From Acidobacteria bacterium Ga0077553 (lineage in GTDB: Bacteria; Acidobacteriota; Terriglobia; Bryobacterales; Bryobacteraceae), in contig LNFE01000131.1 of NCBI GenBank assembly GCA_001464575.1, forward strand, positions 16,002 to 80,001: DNA of 64,000 nt. The letters run 5' to 3'. A program made the position numbers and the translations under genes. The notes beneath the pieces were generated by a model. It had not been told where the DNA came from. It was given only the letters and a program-made list of their open reading frames with translations, and did no database searches. The first letter of the stretch is position 1. Every line of letters starts with the position of its first letter. Positions 32,162 through 40,839 of the stretch are shown here, one piece after another.

Positions 32162-33700
32162 ATGCGTAATCTAGTCATCGTTCTGGGCGATCAACTGAAC
32201 GACGACTCGGCCGCGTTTGACGGTTTTGATCGCAACAAAGACGCTGTCTGGATGGCCGAGGCGGCCGAGGAGTCGACCCACGTCTGGTCGCACAAGGCGC
32301 GCATCGCGCTTTTCCTTTCGGCCATGCGGCACTTCGAGCAGCGGTTGACCCAGAGAGGGCAGTGCGTCATTTACCGGCGGTTGGATGATTTCAACAACTC
32401 CCATTCCTTGCGAAAGGAGTTGATGAAGTCGTGCGAGCAGTTCCGGCCGGCCAAGCTGATTGTGGTGGAGCCGGGGGACTATCGGGTACGCGGGGAGCTG
32501 CTGCAGGCGGCCAAGAAGGCGGGCATCGAGCTCGAAATCCGTGTGGATCGCAGCTTCTTCTGTCCGGTGGAAGACTTCAAACGCTGGGCCCATGGTCGGA
32601 AGCAGCTACGCATGGAGTTTTTCTACCGGGAAATGCGCCGGAAGTTTAGCGTGCTGCTCGATGGGGAGGAGCCCGAGGGCGGCCGTTGGAATTACGACGT
32701 CGACAATCGGGGTTCGCTGCCGAAGGCGGGTCCCGGGAAGCTGCCAGCGCCGCTTCGTTTTGAGCGAGACCGTACCACGCAGTTCGTTCTCGATCTGGTC
32801 GATTTCCGTTTCAATCGCCACCCGGGCACCCTCGAGAACTTCGATTGGCCCGTCACGGCCGAGCAGGCCGAGGCCGCCCTGGCCGACTTCGTCGAGAACC
32901 GGTTGCCCCACTTCGGCCAGTACCAGGATGCGATGTGGACCGATGAGCCGTGGCTGTATCATTCTCGTCTCTCCGCCGCGATGAACCTGAAGCTCCTCGA
33001 CCCCCGGAAGGTGGTCGCTGCCGCCGAACAGGCCTATCGCCAGGGCAAGGTCTCCCTGGCGCAGGCCGAGGGGTTCATCCGGCAGGTGATCGGCTGGCGC
33101 GAGTACGTCCGCGGGGTTTATTGGACCTTCATGCCGGAGTACGCCGACCGTAACGAAATGGGCGCGCGGGAGCCACTGCCGAAGTGGTTCTGGACCGGCA
33201 AGACCGAAATGAACTGCTTGAAGCAGACTTTGCGGCAGACCCTCGACTACGGCTACGCCCATCACATTCAGCGGTTAATGGTCACCGGCCTGTATTGCCT
33301 GCTCGCCGGGATTGATCCCAAGCAGGTGCACGAGTGGTACCTGGCGGTGTACGTCGACGCGGTCGAGTGGGTGGAACTGCCGAACACGATTGGGATGAGC
33401 CAGTATGCCGATGGCGGCGTGATGGCATCGAAGCCCTATGTCGCTTCCGGTAAATACATCGACAAGATGTCGAACTACTGCTCCGGCTGCAAGTTCGACC
33501 CGGCGAAGCGGGAAGGGCCCGATGCGTGTCCCTTTACCACGATGTACTGGCAGTACCTGCAGCGCCACCGGGACAAACTCGCCAAGAACCCGCGCATGCT
33601 GCTGCAGATTAAGAACCTGAACCGAATGGAGCCTCCGCAGGAAGAAACCCTGCAATCGTCCCGGCCCACACAGTCTTCCCTGCAGGAGAGAGCCCAGTGA
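32162..33700 (+). CDS. FeS-type bacterial cryptochrome / (6-4) photolyase
   Basis: A 512-residue protein of the FeS-BCP group, typified by Agrobacterium PhrB, which repairs (6-4) UV photoproducts with FAD, a lumazine antenna and a [4Fe-4S] cluster. The N-terminal domain starts NLVIVLGDQLN. The four cluster cysteines are C352 (MNCLKQT), C440 and C443 (NYCSGCKFD) and C456 (DACPFT). The helical FAD domain includes IGWREYVRGVYW, HHIQRLMVTG and the YVDAVEWVELPNTIGMSQ loop. Length and cysteine spacing match PhrB. The GTGA overlap with the following SDR gene indicates co-translation. Confidence 0.92.
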   Translation: MRNLVIVLGDQLNDDSAAFDGFDRNKDAVWMAEAAEESTHVWSHKARIALFLSAMRHFEQRLTQRGQCVIYRRLDDFNNSHSLRKELMKSCEQFRPAKLIVVEPGDYRVRGELLQAAKKAGIELEIRVDRSFFCPVEDFKRWAHGRKQLRMEFFYREMRRKFSVLLDGEEPEGGRWNYDVDNRGSLPKAGPGKLPAPLRFERDRTTQFVLDLVDFRFNRHPGTLENFDWPVTAEQAEAALADFVENRLPHFGQYQDAMWTDEPWLYHSRLSAAMNLKLLDPRKVVAAAEQAYRQGKVSLAQAEGFIRQVIGWREYVRGVYWTFMPEYADRNEMGAREPLPKWFWTGKTEMNCLKQTLRQTLDYGYAHHIQRLMVTGLYCLLAGIDPKQVHEWYLAVYVDAVEWVELPNTIGMSQYADGGVMASKPYVASGKYIDKMSNYCSGCKFDPAKREGPDACPFTTMYWQYLQRHRDKLAKNPRMLLQIKNLNRMEPPQEETLQSSRPTQSSLQERAQ

Positions 33701-34413
33701 CCTTTCTGATTTTCGGCGCGACCGGTGGAGTCGGTTCCGCGCTCTGCAAACTGTTGCAGTCGCAAGGCCACCGGGTTCTCGCCTCGGCGCGCGATCCGCA
33801 GAAACTCGCGATTCTGGCAAGCGAGCTCGGCACCCCTCCCCTGCTGGCTGACGCCACCGTGTCAGCGGAGGTGGCCGATGTGTTCGCGCAGGCGGGGCCC
33901 ATCGACGGAGTCGCCAATTGCGTGGGCAGCCTGCTTTTGAAACCGGCGCACATCACGACCGACGACGAGTGGGCCGCCGTGATCCGGACCAACCTCGATA
34001 GCGCGTTTTACGTTGTTCGCGGCGCCGTGAAAGCGATGATGAGCACGGGGGGTAGCGTCGTGCTCGTCTCCTCGGCCGCCGGCCGTATAGGGTTGCAGAA
34101 CCACGAGGCGATCGCCGCGGCCAAGGCCGGGATCATCGGCCTAACCCTTTCGGCGGCGGCGACCTACGCCCCGCGGAATATCCGCGTCAACTGCGTGGCC
34201 CCGGGTCTGACGGCGACGCCGCTGACGGCGCGCATCACGGGTAACGAAACAGCGGCGAAGGCCTCGATGGCGATGCACGCGCTCGGCCGTTTGGGTGCGG
34301 CCGCCGACGTCGCCAACATGATGGCCTTCCTGCTCCATCCCGCTAACGCGTGGATTACCGGCCAGACGTTCGGCGTCGACGGCGGCCTCGGCACGGTCCG
34401 CAGCAAATCGTAA
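33697..34413 (+). CDS. SDR family oxidoreductase lacking the catalytic Tyr
   Basis: A 238-residue Rossmann-fold protein with the cofactor motif GATGGVG (residues 7-13), the catalytic Ser region VLVSSAAGRIG and C-terminal GQTFGVDGG. In place of the usual Tyr-x-x-x-Lys it has NHEAIAAAKAG. The Lys is kept, but the position four residues before it is Ile, so classical proton transfer is not possible unless the nearby His substitutes. The start GTG overlaps the photolyase stop. A link to flavin or pterin cofactor metabolism of the photolyase is an inference from the context. Confidence 0.85.
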   Translation: MTFLIFGATGGVGSALCKLLQSQGHRVLASARDPQKLAILASELGTPPLLADATVSAEVADVFAQAGPIDGVANCVGSLLLKPAHITTDDEWAAVIRTNLDSAFYVVRGAVKAMMSTGGSVVLVSSAAGRIGLQNHEAIAAAKAGIIGLTLSAAATYAPRNIRVNCVAPGLTATPLTARITGNETAAKASMAMHALGRLGAAADVANMMAFLLHPANAWITGQTFGVDGGLGTVRSKS

Positions 34414-34422
34414 CTATCTCCC

Positions 34423-35598
34423 ATGCGCATATTGCTATATAGCGGTAAGGGCGGCGTTGGTAAGACCTCCGTCGCCGCGGCCACCGGCCTGCATCTGGCT
34501 CGCCTCGGCTACAAGACTCTGGTGATGAGCGTCGACCCGGCGCATTCCCTGGCCGATTCGTTCGCGTTGAAAACCAGCCTGTTTGACGCGGCGACCGCCG
34601 ACCCGTACTCGGTGCGGCCGAACCTGGACGTGCAAGAGGTGAACATTCAGCTTGAGATCAAACGCCACTGGCGGGAGATCTCTTCCTATGTCACCAGCGT
34701 TCTTCGCACCTCGGGTCTGTCGGATGTCGAGGCCGAGGAGATGGCCATTCTGCCGGGGATGGAAGAGCTGTCGGCGATGATGTACGTCAATCAGTACCGC
34801 CGCGGCAAAACATACGACGTCATCGTGCTTGACTGCGCCCCCACGGCCGAAAGCCTGCGCTTCATCTCCATGCCAACCACGCTCGAGTGGTACATGAAGC
34901 ACATCTTCACCGTCGAGCGGAATGTGCTGAAGGCCATCCGTCCTATCGCCAACAAGCTCTCCCCCGTCGAACTGCCGAACGATTCCTACTTCGCCAACGT
35001 GCTCGAACTGTTCGGCAAGATTGAAGGCATCGATACGCTGCTCGAAGACCCGCAGGCCACCTCGGTCCGCTTGGTCACCAACGCCGAGCGGATGGTGATG
35101 CGCGAGACGCAACGGGCTTTCGTCTACTTCTCGCTGCACGGCTTGACTGTGGACAACATCATCGTCAATCGCGTTCTACCGCCGGAAGCCGACGGGTTCT
35201 TCCGCGGCTGGCGGGAGGCGCAAACGGAAGTGATCCGCGAAATGACCGGCTACTTCGATCCCGTGCCGATGCGGCAGGCCCCGCTCTTTAATGAAGAAGT
35301 GATGGGGATTGAGCGCCTGGACCGGTTGGCTGAAGTGCTCTATAGCACTGGGGAAGATCCCGCCCTGGTCACCCGCGAAGAGCGTCCGTACACCTTCAGC
35401 AAGAACGAGGTCCGGCTCTTGTTGCCTTTCGCCGTCAAGGGTGAAGTTGGCCTGTTCAAGAAGGGCGACGAGCTCGTCGTCGAAATCGGCACTCTACGCC
35501 GTCACGTCGGTTTACCCACGTCCATGGCCGCCCTCGAACCAGCTCGCGCCCGCCTCGAAGATCGTACACTCGTGGTGGAGATGCGACCACTTGCCTGA
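34423..35598 (+). CDS. ArsA/Get3-family ATPase with HSP20-like C-terminal domain
   Basis: A 391-residue P-loop ATPase with SGKGGVGKT (residues 7-15), switch I DPAHSLAD, and switch II VIVLDCAPTAE. It is a single-ATPase form that must dimerise. The final 70 residues (from about 325, SKNEVRLLLPFAVKGEVG to the VEMRP end) form the beta-rich ArsA HSP20-like domain. Relatives handle arsenite export or tail-anchored membrane proteins, but neither an ArsB pump nor the Get3 treble cysteine is seen here, so the role is open. It follows the SDR by nine bases and overlaps nagA by eight. Confidence 0.87.
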   Translation: MRILLYSGKGGVGKTSVAAATGLHLARLGYKTLVMSVDPAHSLADSFALKTSLFDAATADPYSVRPNLDVQEVNIQLEIKRHWREISSYVTSVLRTSGLSDVEAEEMAILPGMEELSAMMYVNQYRRGKTYDVIVLDCAPTAESLRFISMPTTLEWYMKHIFTVERNVLKAIRPIANKLSPVELPNDSYFANVLELFGKIEGIDTLLEDPQATSVRLVTNAERMVMRETQRAFVYFSLHGLTVDNIIVNRVLPPEADGFFRGWREAQTEVIREMTGYFDPVPMRQAPLFNEEVMGIERLDRLAEVLYSTGEDPALVTREERPYTFSKNEVRLLLPFAVKGEVGLFKKGDELVVEIGTLRRHVGLPTSMAALEPARARLEDRTLVVEMRPLA

Positions 35599-36778
35599 CC
35601 GCCTAGCCTTTGTCCACGGAACCCTGATCACCGACGCTGGTCCGATTGCAGATAGCCTGCTGCTGACCGAGGGCGAAAGCATCACCTACGCCGGTCCGTG
35701 GTCAGAGATTCCGCCGGGATCAACGATCGTTGACGCCACCGGCCTCCTGGTTTCGCCAGGCTTTATCGATATCCATATTCACGGCGGCGACGGCAGCGAC
35801 TTCATGGACGCTACGCCGGAAGATGTCGACCGGGTCTTCGCGTTCCATGCCCGGCATGGGGTCACCGCGCTATGCCCCACCACCGCCACGGCCAAGCGCG
35901 AAGAGATCCTCGCTTGCCTTGACGCGATCAACTCCTACCGCGGGCGCGGCGACCGCTTCGGCCGCGCGCTCGGAGCCCACATTGAAGGGCCGTATCTGTG
36001 CCAGTCCAAACGCGGCTGCCATCTCCCGGAGCACGTCCGGAATCCCATTGAAGCCGAATGGCGCGAACTGCTCGAGCGCGGGCCAATCGCTACGATGACC
36101 CTGGCGCCGGAGTTGCCCGGGGCGCGGCCGCTGATCGAAGCGTTGCGCCGGCAGGGCGCGATCCCATCGGTGGGCCATAGTGAAGCGCTGTATCACGAGA
36201 TTGTCGAGGCCCTCGATTGGGGCGCTTCGCACGCGACGCACCTTTACTGCGCGATGACGGACGCGATGAACAACCGGTGGCGTGGCACGCCGAATCCGCG
36301 GTCGGCGGGCATTGTGGAAGCGGTTTATCTCGAAGAGCGGCTGTCGAGCGAGCTTATTACCGACGGCAAGCACCTGTCGAAAGAGATGATGGTCCTGGCC
36401 CTGCGGAACAAGGGGTATGAGAAGTTGGCGATCATCTCGGACGCCATGCGTGGCGCGGGGATGCCGGATGGGGAATATACGTTTGGTCCGCGGCACGGCA
36501 TGGTGGCGGTGGTGAAGGATCGGGAGGCGCGCATCCCGGACGGCACGGCGCTGGCTTCGAGCGTTTACGCGATGGACGAGATGGTGCGCGTTTTCCGCGA
36601 TGCCACCGGCCTTCCGCTGTGGCAGGCCATTCGCATGGCTTCGCTGACCCCGGCCGAGATCCTGGGAGTTGATGACGAAATCGGCAGCCTCCGCCCCGGC
36701 AAGGCCGCTGACATTATCCTGCTCGACGACGCCTGCAACGTCCACGGAACCTGGATCGCGGGCCAAAAGGTACACTAA
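35591..36778 (+). CDS. nagA: N-acetylglucosamine-6-phosphate deacetylase
   Basis: NagA removes acetate from GlcNAc-6-phosphate during amino-sugar recycling. The 395-residue amidohydrolase has HIHGG metal motif (FIDIHIHGG), the metal-ligand Glu in HIEGPYL, His in SVGHSEA and ATHLYCAMT, and the catalytic Asp in IISDAMRGAG. The start is inferred as the TTG at 35591, inside the end of the ArsA gene; the open frame extends further upstream but that stretch is ArsA in another frame. A NagZ-like glycosidase at 10-11.8 kb could feed this step. No nagB lies nearby. Confidence 0.9.
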   Translation: MPDRLAFVHGTLITDAGPIADSLLLTEGESITYAGPWSEIPPGSTIVDATGLLVSPGFIDIHIHGGDGSDFMDATPEDVDRVFAFHARHGVTALCPTTATAKREEILACLDAINSYRGRGDRFGRALGAHIEGPYLCQSKRGCHLPEHVRNPIEAEWRELLERGPIATMTLAPELPGARPLIEALRRQGAIPSVGHSEALYHEIVEALDWGASHATHLYCAMTDAMNNRWRGTPNPRSAGIVEAVYLEERLSSELITDGKHLSKEMMVLALRNKGYEKLAIISDAMRGAGMPDGEYTFGPRHGMVAVVKDREARIPDGTALASSVYAMDEMVRVFRDATGLPLWQAIRMASLTPAEILGVDDEIGSLRPGKAADIILLDDACNVHGTWIAGQKVH

Positions 36779-36782
36779 CGAT
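36771..36782 (+). promoter_or_regulatory. -10-like hexamer placed for a leaderless mRNA
   Basis: TACACT at 36771-36776 overlaps the nagA stop; exactly six bases separate it from the ATG at 36783. Confidence 0.45.
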
Positions 36783-36956
36783 ATGACCGACGAAAAAGCC
36801 CAAAGCACCTCCTGCGGCTGCAGCGCCGAAGCCATCCAGAATCACTTCCGCACGGCCGGCGTTGAATTTCTAAAGGGCCTCCGGCTCCTGATCGATACCT
36901 CGATTCAGGAACTCGAGCCGAAGCCCAAGAGCGGCTCCAAGATCACCGTCGAATAA
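36783..36956 (+). CDS. 57-residue small protein of unknown function
   Basis: Starts MTDEKAQSTSCGCSAEAI, then forms a single amphipathic helix (about 18-47, HFRTAGVEFLKGLRLLIDTS) and ends in a Lys-rich tail. The CGC pair near the N-terminus could bind a metal or form a disulfide. No family recognised. It sits between nagA and the dehydratase with its own leaderless-type hexamer, and the helix pattern is typical of a real small protein rather than chance coding. Confidence 0.65.
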   Translation: MTDEKAQSTSCGCSAEAIQNHFRTAGVEFLKGLRLLIDTSIQELEPKPKSGSKITVE

Positions 36957-36973
36957 GACACAATAAGAGCTTC

Positions 36974-38662
36974 ATGGATCCCACGAAGCTCCGCAGCTAC
37001 TCCTGGTTCAACGGCAAGGAGTACTACAATTTCTCCCGTCGCGCGAACATCCGCGCCCTCGGCATCTCGCGTCAAGCCTTCCACGGCAAGCCGGTGGTCG
37101 GCATCTGCAACTCGTTCAGCGAACTGAACAACTGCAACGCTCACCTGCGCCAGGTGGCCGATGCGGTGAAGCGGGGCGTGTGGGCCGCGGGGGGCTTCCC
37201 GCTGGAGTTTCCCGTGATCTCGCTCGGTGAGCAGTACATGAAGCCGACGACGATGCTCTTCCGCAACCTGATGGCGATGGACGTCGAAGAGTCCGTGCGC
37301 GCCAACCCAGTGGACGGCGTGGTGATGCTGTGCGGCTGCGATAAGACGACGCCGGCCATGTTGATGGGCGCGGCCTCGGCCGACGTGCCGGCGTTGATCT
37401 TCACGGGAGGCCCCACGCTCTCCGGCAACTACAAGGGCCGCATCATCGGGCAGGGCACCGACGGCCGCAAGATCTTCGACCTCTTCCGCACCGGCCAGGT
37501 TTCGCCCGAAGAGCTCGAGGAGATCGAAGGCTGCATGGTGCGCTCCTCCGGGCATTGCACCGTCATGGGCACCGCTTCAACGATGGCGATTATCGCCGAA
37601 GCTCTCGGGATGTCGCTGCCCGGTTCAGCGGCCATTCCCGCGCCGGATTCGCGCCGTCTGGCGCTGGCCGAGATGGCCGGCCGCCGCATGGTGGAAATGA
37701 TCGCCGAAGGGTTGAAGCCGTCGCGCATTTTGACGCGCGAGGCCTTTGAAAACGCCATCGCCGTCGACATGGCGATCGGCGGTTCCACCAACGCCGTCGT
37801 CCACCTGCTGGCCATCGCCGGCCGCACCCCGAACAAGCTCGTGCTCGACGACTTCGACGCGATTTCGCGCCGTACCCCATTCCTCGTGAACGTTCGCCCC
37901 TCAGGCGAGTTCATGATGGAGGACTTCTTCTACGCCGGGGGCGTGCCGGCCGTGATGCGCGAGCTGCTGCCGCAACTGCACGGCGACGCTCTGACGGTGA
38001 ACGGCAAGACGATTGCCGAAAACGTTGCCGATGCGCCGAACCACAATCACGATGTCATCCGCTCGGCCGCCAGTCCGATCTTTGCCGAAGGGGGCACGGT
38101 GGTCCTGCGTGGCAACCTGTCGCCCAACGGCGCTGTTTTCAAGCAGACCGCGGCGAGCCCTCACCTCTGCAAACACACCGGGCCGGCCTTCGTCTTTGAG
38201 TCCTACCAGGAGATGCACGACTCCATCGACTCGATGGATCTGCCGATCGACGCCAACACGGTTTTGGTGATGAAAGGCGGCGGCCCCCATGGCGCCCCCG
38301 GCTTCCCGGAATGGGGCCATATCCCGATGCCGAAGGTGCTGCTCGAGCAGGGCGTTTCCGACTGCGTCCGTATCTCCGATGCCCGCATGTCCGGCACCAG
38401 TTTTGGCACGGTGGTGCTGCATGTCTCGCCGGAGTCCGGCATCGGCGGACCGCTGGCCATCGTGCAGACGGGTGACCTGATCACGCTCGATGTTGATGCG
38501 CGCCAGTTGCATCTGCACCTGACGGATGAGGAGATCGCCGAGCGGCTGAAGGACTGGAAACCGGCCCCGCCGCACTTCACCCGCGGCTACGGCAAACTGT
38601 TCCTCTCGCATGTCACGCAGGCCCATCTCGGCTGCGACTTTGACTTCCTGCACGCCGAATGA
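36974..38662 (+). CDS. IlvD/Edd family dehydratase, probably for a sugar acid
   Basis: A 562-residue Fe-S dehydratase. Three cluster-type cysteines lie in [21 protein letters not shown] and [12 protein letters not shown]. The C-terminal domain has [14 protein letters not shown] and the [12 protein letters not shown] signature. The N-terminal [19 protein letters not shown] and the EFPVISLGE pattern resemble arabinonate/xylonate-type sugar-acid dehydratases more than biosynthetic IlvD, and no ilv gene is adjacent. The product would be a 2-keto-3-deoxy sugar acid, which the KDG-kinase-like gene at 28.2 kb could use. Its stop overlaps the next gene (ATGA). Confidence 0.82.
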   Translation: MDPTKLRSYSWFNGKEYYNFSRRANIRALGISRQAFHGKPVVGICNSFSELNNCNAHLRQVADAVKRGVWAAGGFPLEFPVISLGEQYMKPTTMLFRNLMAMDVEESVRANPVDGVVMLCGCDKTTPAMLMGAASADVPALIFTGGPTLSGNYKGRIIGQGTDGRKIFDLFRTGQVSPEELEEIEGCMVRSSGHCTVMGTASTMAIIAEALGMSLPGSAAIPAPDSRRLALAEMAGRRMVEMIAEGLKPSRILTREAFENAIAVDMAIGGSTNAVVHLLAIAGRTPNKLVLDDFDAISRRTPFLVNVRPSGEFMMEDFFYAGGVPAVMRELLPQLHGDALTVNGKTIAENVADAPNHNHDVIRSAASPIFAEGGTVVLRGNLSPNGAVFKQTAASPHLCKHTGPAFVFESYQEMHDSIDSMDLPIDANTVLVMKGGGPHGAPGFPEWGHIPMPKVLLEQGVSDCVRISDARMSGTSFGTVVLHVSPESGIGGPLAIVQTGDLITLDVDARQLHLHLTDEEIAERLKDWKPAPPHFTRGYGKLFLSHVTQAHLGCDFDFLHAE

Positions 38663-40326
38663 GATTTCGCACGCCGGCCGTCTGGTTGATCCTGCTGTGG
38701 CTCCTTTGGGTGGTCAACAAAGGAGCCTACAAGGGCTACTTCGCGGGCGATGATCTGGACTCGTTCGCCTGGATGCGCTGGGCACCGGCGGAAACTTTTG
38801 TCACCGGCTTCCTCTCGCCGGCATTCTACGCGACCAACTTCCGGCCGGTGACGCATGCCCTGCTGGCGGGCTTGTACCAATGGGCCGGGCTCGAGTTCCG
38901 CTGGTACGTCTTGGTTACGCAAGTGCTGCATGTGCTGAACCTGGGGCTGTTGTGGGCGCTGCTGGGGCGGCTTGGCTTTGCCTGGGCGTCCCGCGTTTGC
39001 GGCCTCTGCCTGTTCGCGTTTCACGTCGCGTGTCTCGAAGCGTACTGGAAGCCGATGTTCGTTTACGACGTCCTTTGCGCGACGTTCTGCCTCGCCTCCT
39101 TGTGGGCGTGGGTAGCGGGGCGGCCTTGGTGGCAGCCGCTGCTCCTGTTCTGGTGCGCGTATAAATCGAAAGAGCTGGCCATCGGCCTGCCCGTGGTGCT
39201 GCTGGCCTATGAGCATTGGCTGGGGCAGCGGCGCTACCGCCAACTCGCGCCGTTCTTCGCCGTCTCGTTTCTGTTCGGCATACAAGCCGTGCTGGCGCAG
39301 GGGGGCAGGGAAGGGGACTATGGTCTGCGGTTGACCCCGGCTTCGTTCTGGCGAGCGGTGGACTTTTACGCTTCGAAGATTCTGTTGCTGCCGCACGCCG
39401 GCTTCGCCCTCTTGGCGATTCAGTTCTTCTGCCGCGATAAGCGGGTGAACTGGGGCTTAGCGTGCTTCGTGCTCTTTCTGGCGCCGATGTTCATCGTGCC
39501 GAACCGCACGCTGCCGGCGTATCTTTATCTGCCTCTCGCGGGCTTGGCGGTTTCGCTTGCTGCCGCCGCCGAACGCTTCTCCTGGCGCTGGGTCGCGCCG
39601 CCGCTCGCGGTCTGGCTGGTGGTCAACTATCTTCACTTGCGGCCCGTTCGTTCCGAGCTGCTCTTTGCCGCGGATGAGCATCGGGCGTACTTCACGGCCG
39701 TGCGCGACCTGGCGCGCGAACAGCCGGGCCTCCGTACGTTCCTCATCGACGGCTATCCGCCGAGCCTGCACTGGTGGGGCGTCACCGGGTCGCTGCGCCT
39801 GGCCTTTGCGACGAACGAACTGGTGGCGATTCCGGCCGAGGAACGGCCCGCCGGGGATGCGCCCCTCGCGCTCTTGTCCTGGGACCGTTCGACGCAGCGT
39901 CTGTACGCTTTGGCGCGAGTCTCTGGCCAGCCCGATGCATCCTGGATCGAGATGTCGCGCCTTGCTCCTCTTTGGCAACTCGAGTCCGGGTGGTACGGCC
40001 GGGATGGTGCCTTCCGCTGGACCTATCCCGTCGCCACGGCCCGCCTCCACCGGCCCGCGGACGCAGCCGCGTTCGAAATGAATCTGAACATCGGGCCGGA
40101 CTACATTCGCGAGATCGGCACGGTGACGCTCGAAACCCGATTGAATGGGGTGACGCTGGGCCGCCATACGTTTACGCGGCAAGGCTGGCAGACGGTCCGG
40201 TACCCGCTCGCTCCCGGCGCGGCGGGAACCGTGAAGGTGGAGTTCGTCGTCACCCCACCGTTCCGGCCCTCGAACGGCGATCCCCGCCGCCTCGGGATTC
40301 CGATGGGCGCCTTTGGCTTCCGCTAG
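38659..40326 (+). CDS. multi-pass membrane protein with GT-C-like topology
   Basis: A 555-residue protein with about 9-10 membrane helices in the first 330 residues. The first periplasmic loop holds an Asp pair (FAGDDLDSF), as in GT-C glycosyltransferases that use lipid-linked sugars. The last 200 residues form a soluble periplasmic domain rich in beta strands. This suggests transfer of a sugar or another group outside the membrane, but no family is certain. It overlaps the dehydratase stop by four bases. Confidence 0.75.
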   Translation: MRFRTPAVWLILLWLLWVVNKGAYKGYFAGDDLDSFAWMRWAPAETFVTGFLSPAFYATNFRPVTHALLAGLYQWAGLEFRWYVLVTQVLHVLNLGLLWALLGRLGFAWASRVCGLCLFAFHVACLEAYWKPMFVYDVLCATFCLASLWAWVAGRPWWQPLLLFWCAYKSKELAIGLPVVLLAYEHWLGQRRYRQLAPFFAVSFLFGIQAVLAQGGREGDYGLRLTPASFWRAVDFYASKILLLPHAGFALLAIQFFCRDKRVNWGLACFVLFLAPMFIVPNRTLPAYLYLPLAGLAVSLAAAAERFSWRWVAPPLAVWLVVNYLHLRPVRSELLFAADEHRAYFTAVRDLAREQPGLRTFLIDGYPPSLHWWGVTGSLRLAFATNELVAIPAEERPAGDAPLALLSWDRSTQRLYALARVSGQPDASWIEMSRLAPLWQLESGWYGRDGAFRWTYPVATARLHRPADAAAFEMNLNIGPDYIREIGTVTLETRLNGVTLGRHTFTRQGWQTVRYPLAPGAAGTVKVEFVVTPPFRPSNGDPRRLGIPMGAFGFR

Positions 40327-40329
40327 CGA

Positions 40330-40341
40330 TAGACTATCGGT
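40330..40341 (+). promoter_or_regulatory. -10-like hexamer placed for a leaderless mRNA
   Basis: TAGACT at 40330-40335, exactly six bases and then the ATG at 40342. Confidence 0.45.
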
Positions 40342-40839
40342 ATGCATCGCCTTCTTTTGTCCGCTCTCTTCGTGCCTGTTCTGCTCCTCGCCGATGGCGC
40401 CTCCGGGCTCACCTGGAAAATGCCGGCCGCGTGGAAGGCCTTGCCGGAACGCCCCATGCGCGCGGCGACCTACACCGTACCTGGCACCCCAGAGGCAGGC
40501 GAGTGCGCTGTCTTCTACTTCGGCCCCGGCCAAGGCGGCGCCGTCGAACCGAACATCACCCGCTGGGAGGGGCAATTCCCCACCAAGAGCGGCCAGACCA
40601 AACGGACGACCGGCACCGTGGCCGGCTACAAAGTGACGTACCTCGATCTGTCCGGCACCTACGCCTGGTCCCCTTCGCCCATGTCCCCGGATAAGGTGAT
40701 GAAGCCGGGCTACCGCATGCTGGGCGCCATCGTCGAAGCTCCCCAAGGCAGCGTCTTTTTCAAGTTCACCGCTCCCGAAAAAGTCATTGCCACCCACGAA
40801 GCCGCTTTTAAACAAATGATCCAGGGGATTACCAAATGA
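40342..40839 (+). CDS. secreted protein of unknown function
   Basis: A 165-residue exported protein (signal MHRLLLSALFVPVLLLADGA). The mature part starts LTWKMPAAWK, and EAAFKQMIQGI lies near the end. This outline, a small beta-sheet with a final helix, is shared by acidobacterial secreted proteins that precede PQQ-propeller genes; I cannot name a family. Its stop overlaps the start of the PQQ-like gene (ATGA), so the two are co-translated. Confidence 0.75.
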   Translation: MHRLLLSALFVPVLLLADGASGLTWKMPAAWKALPERPMRAATYTVPGTPEAGECAVFYFGPGQGGAVEPNITRWEGQFPTKSGQTKRTTGTVAGYKVTYLDLSGTYAWSPSPMSPDKVMKPGYRMLGAIVEAPQGSVFFKFTAPEKVIATHEAAFKQMIQGITK

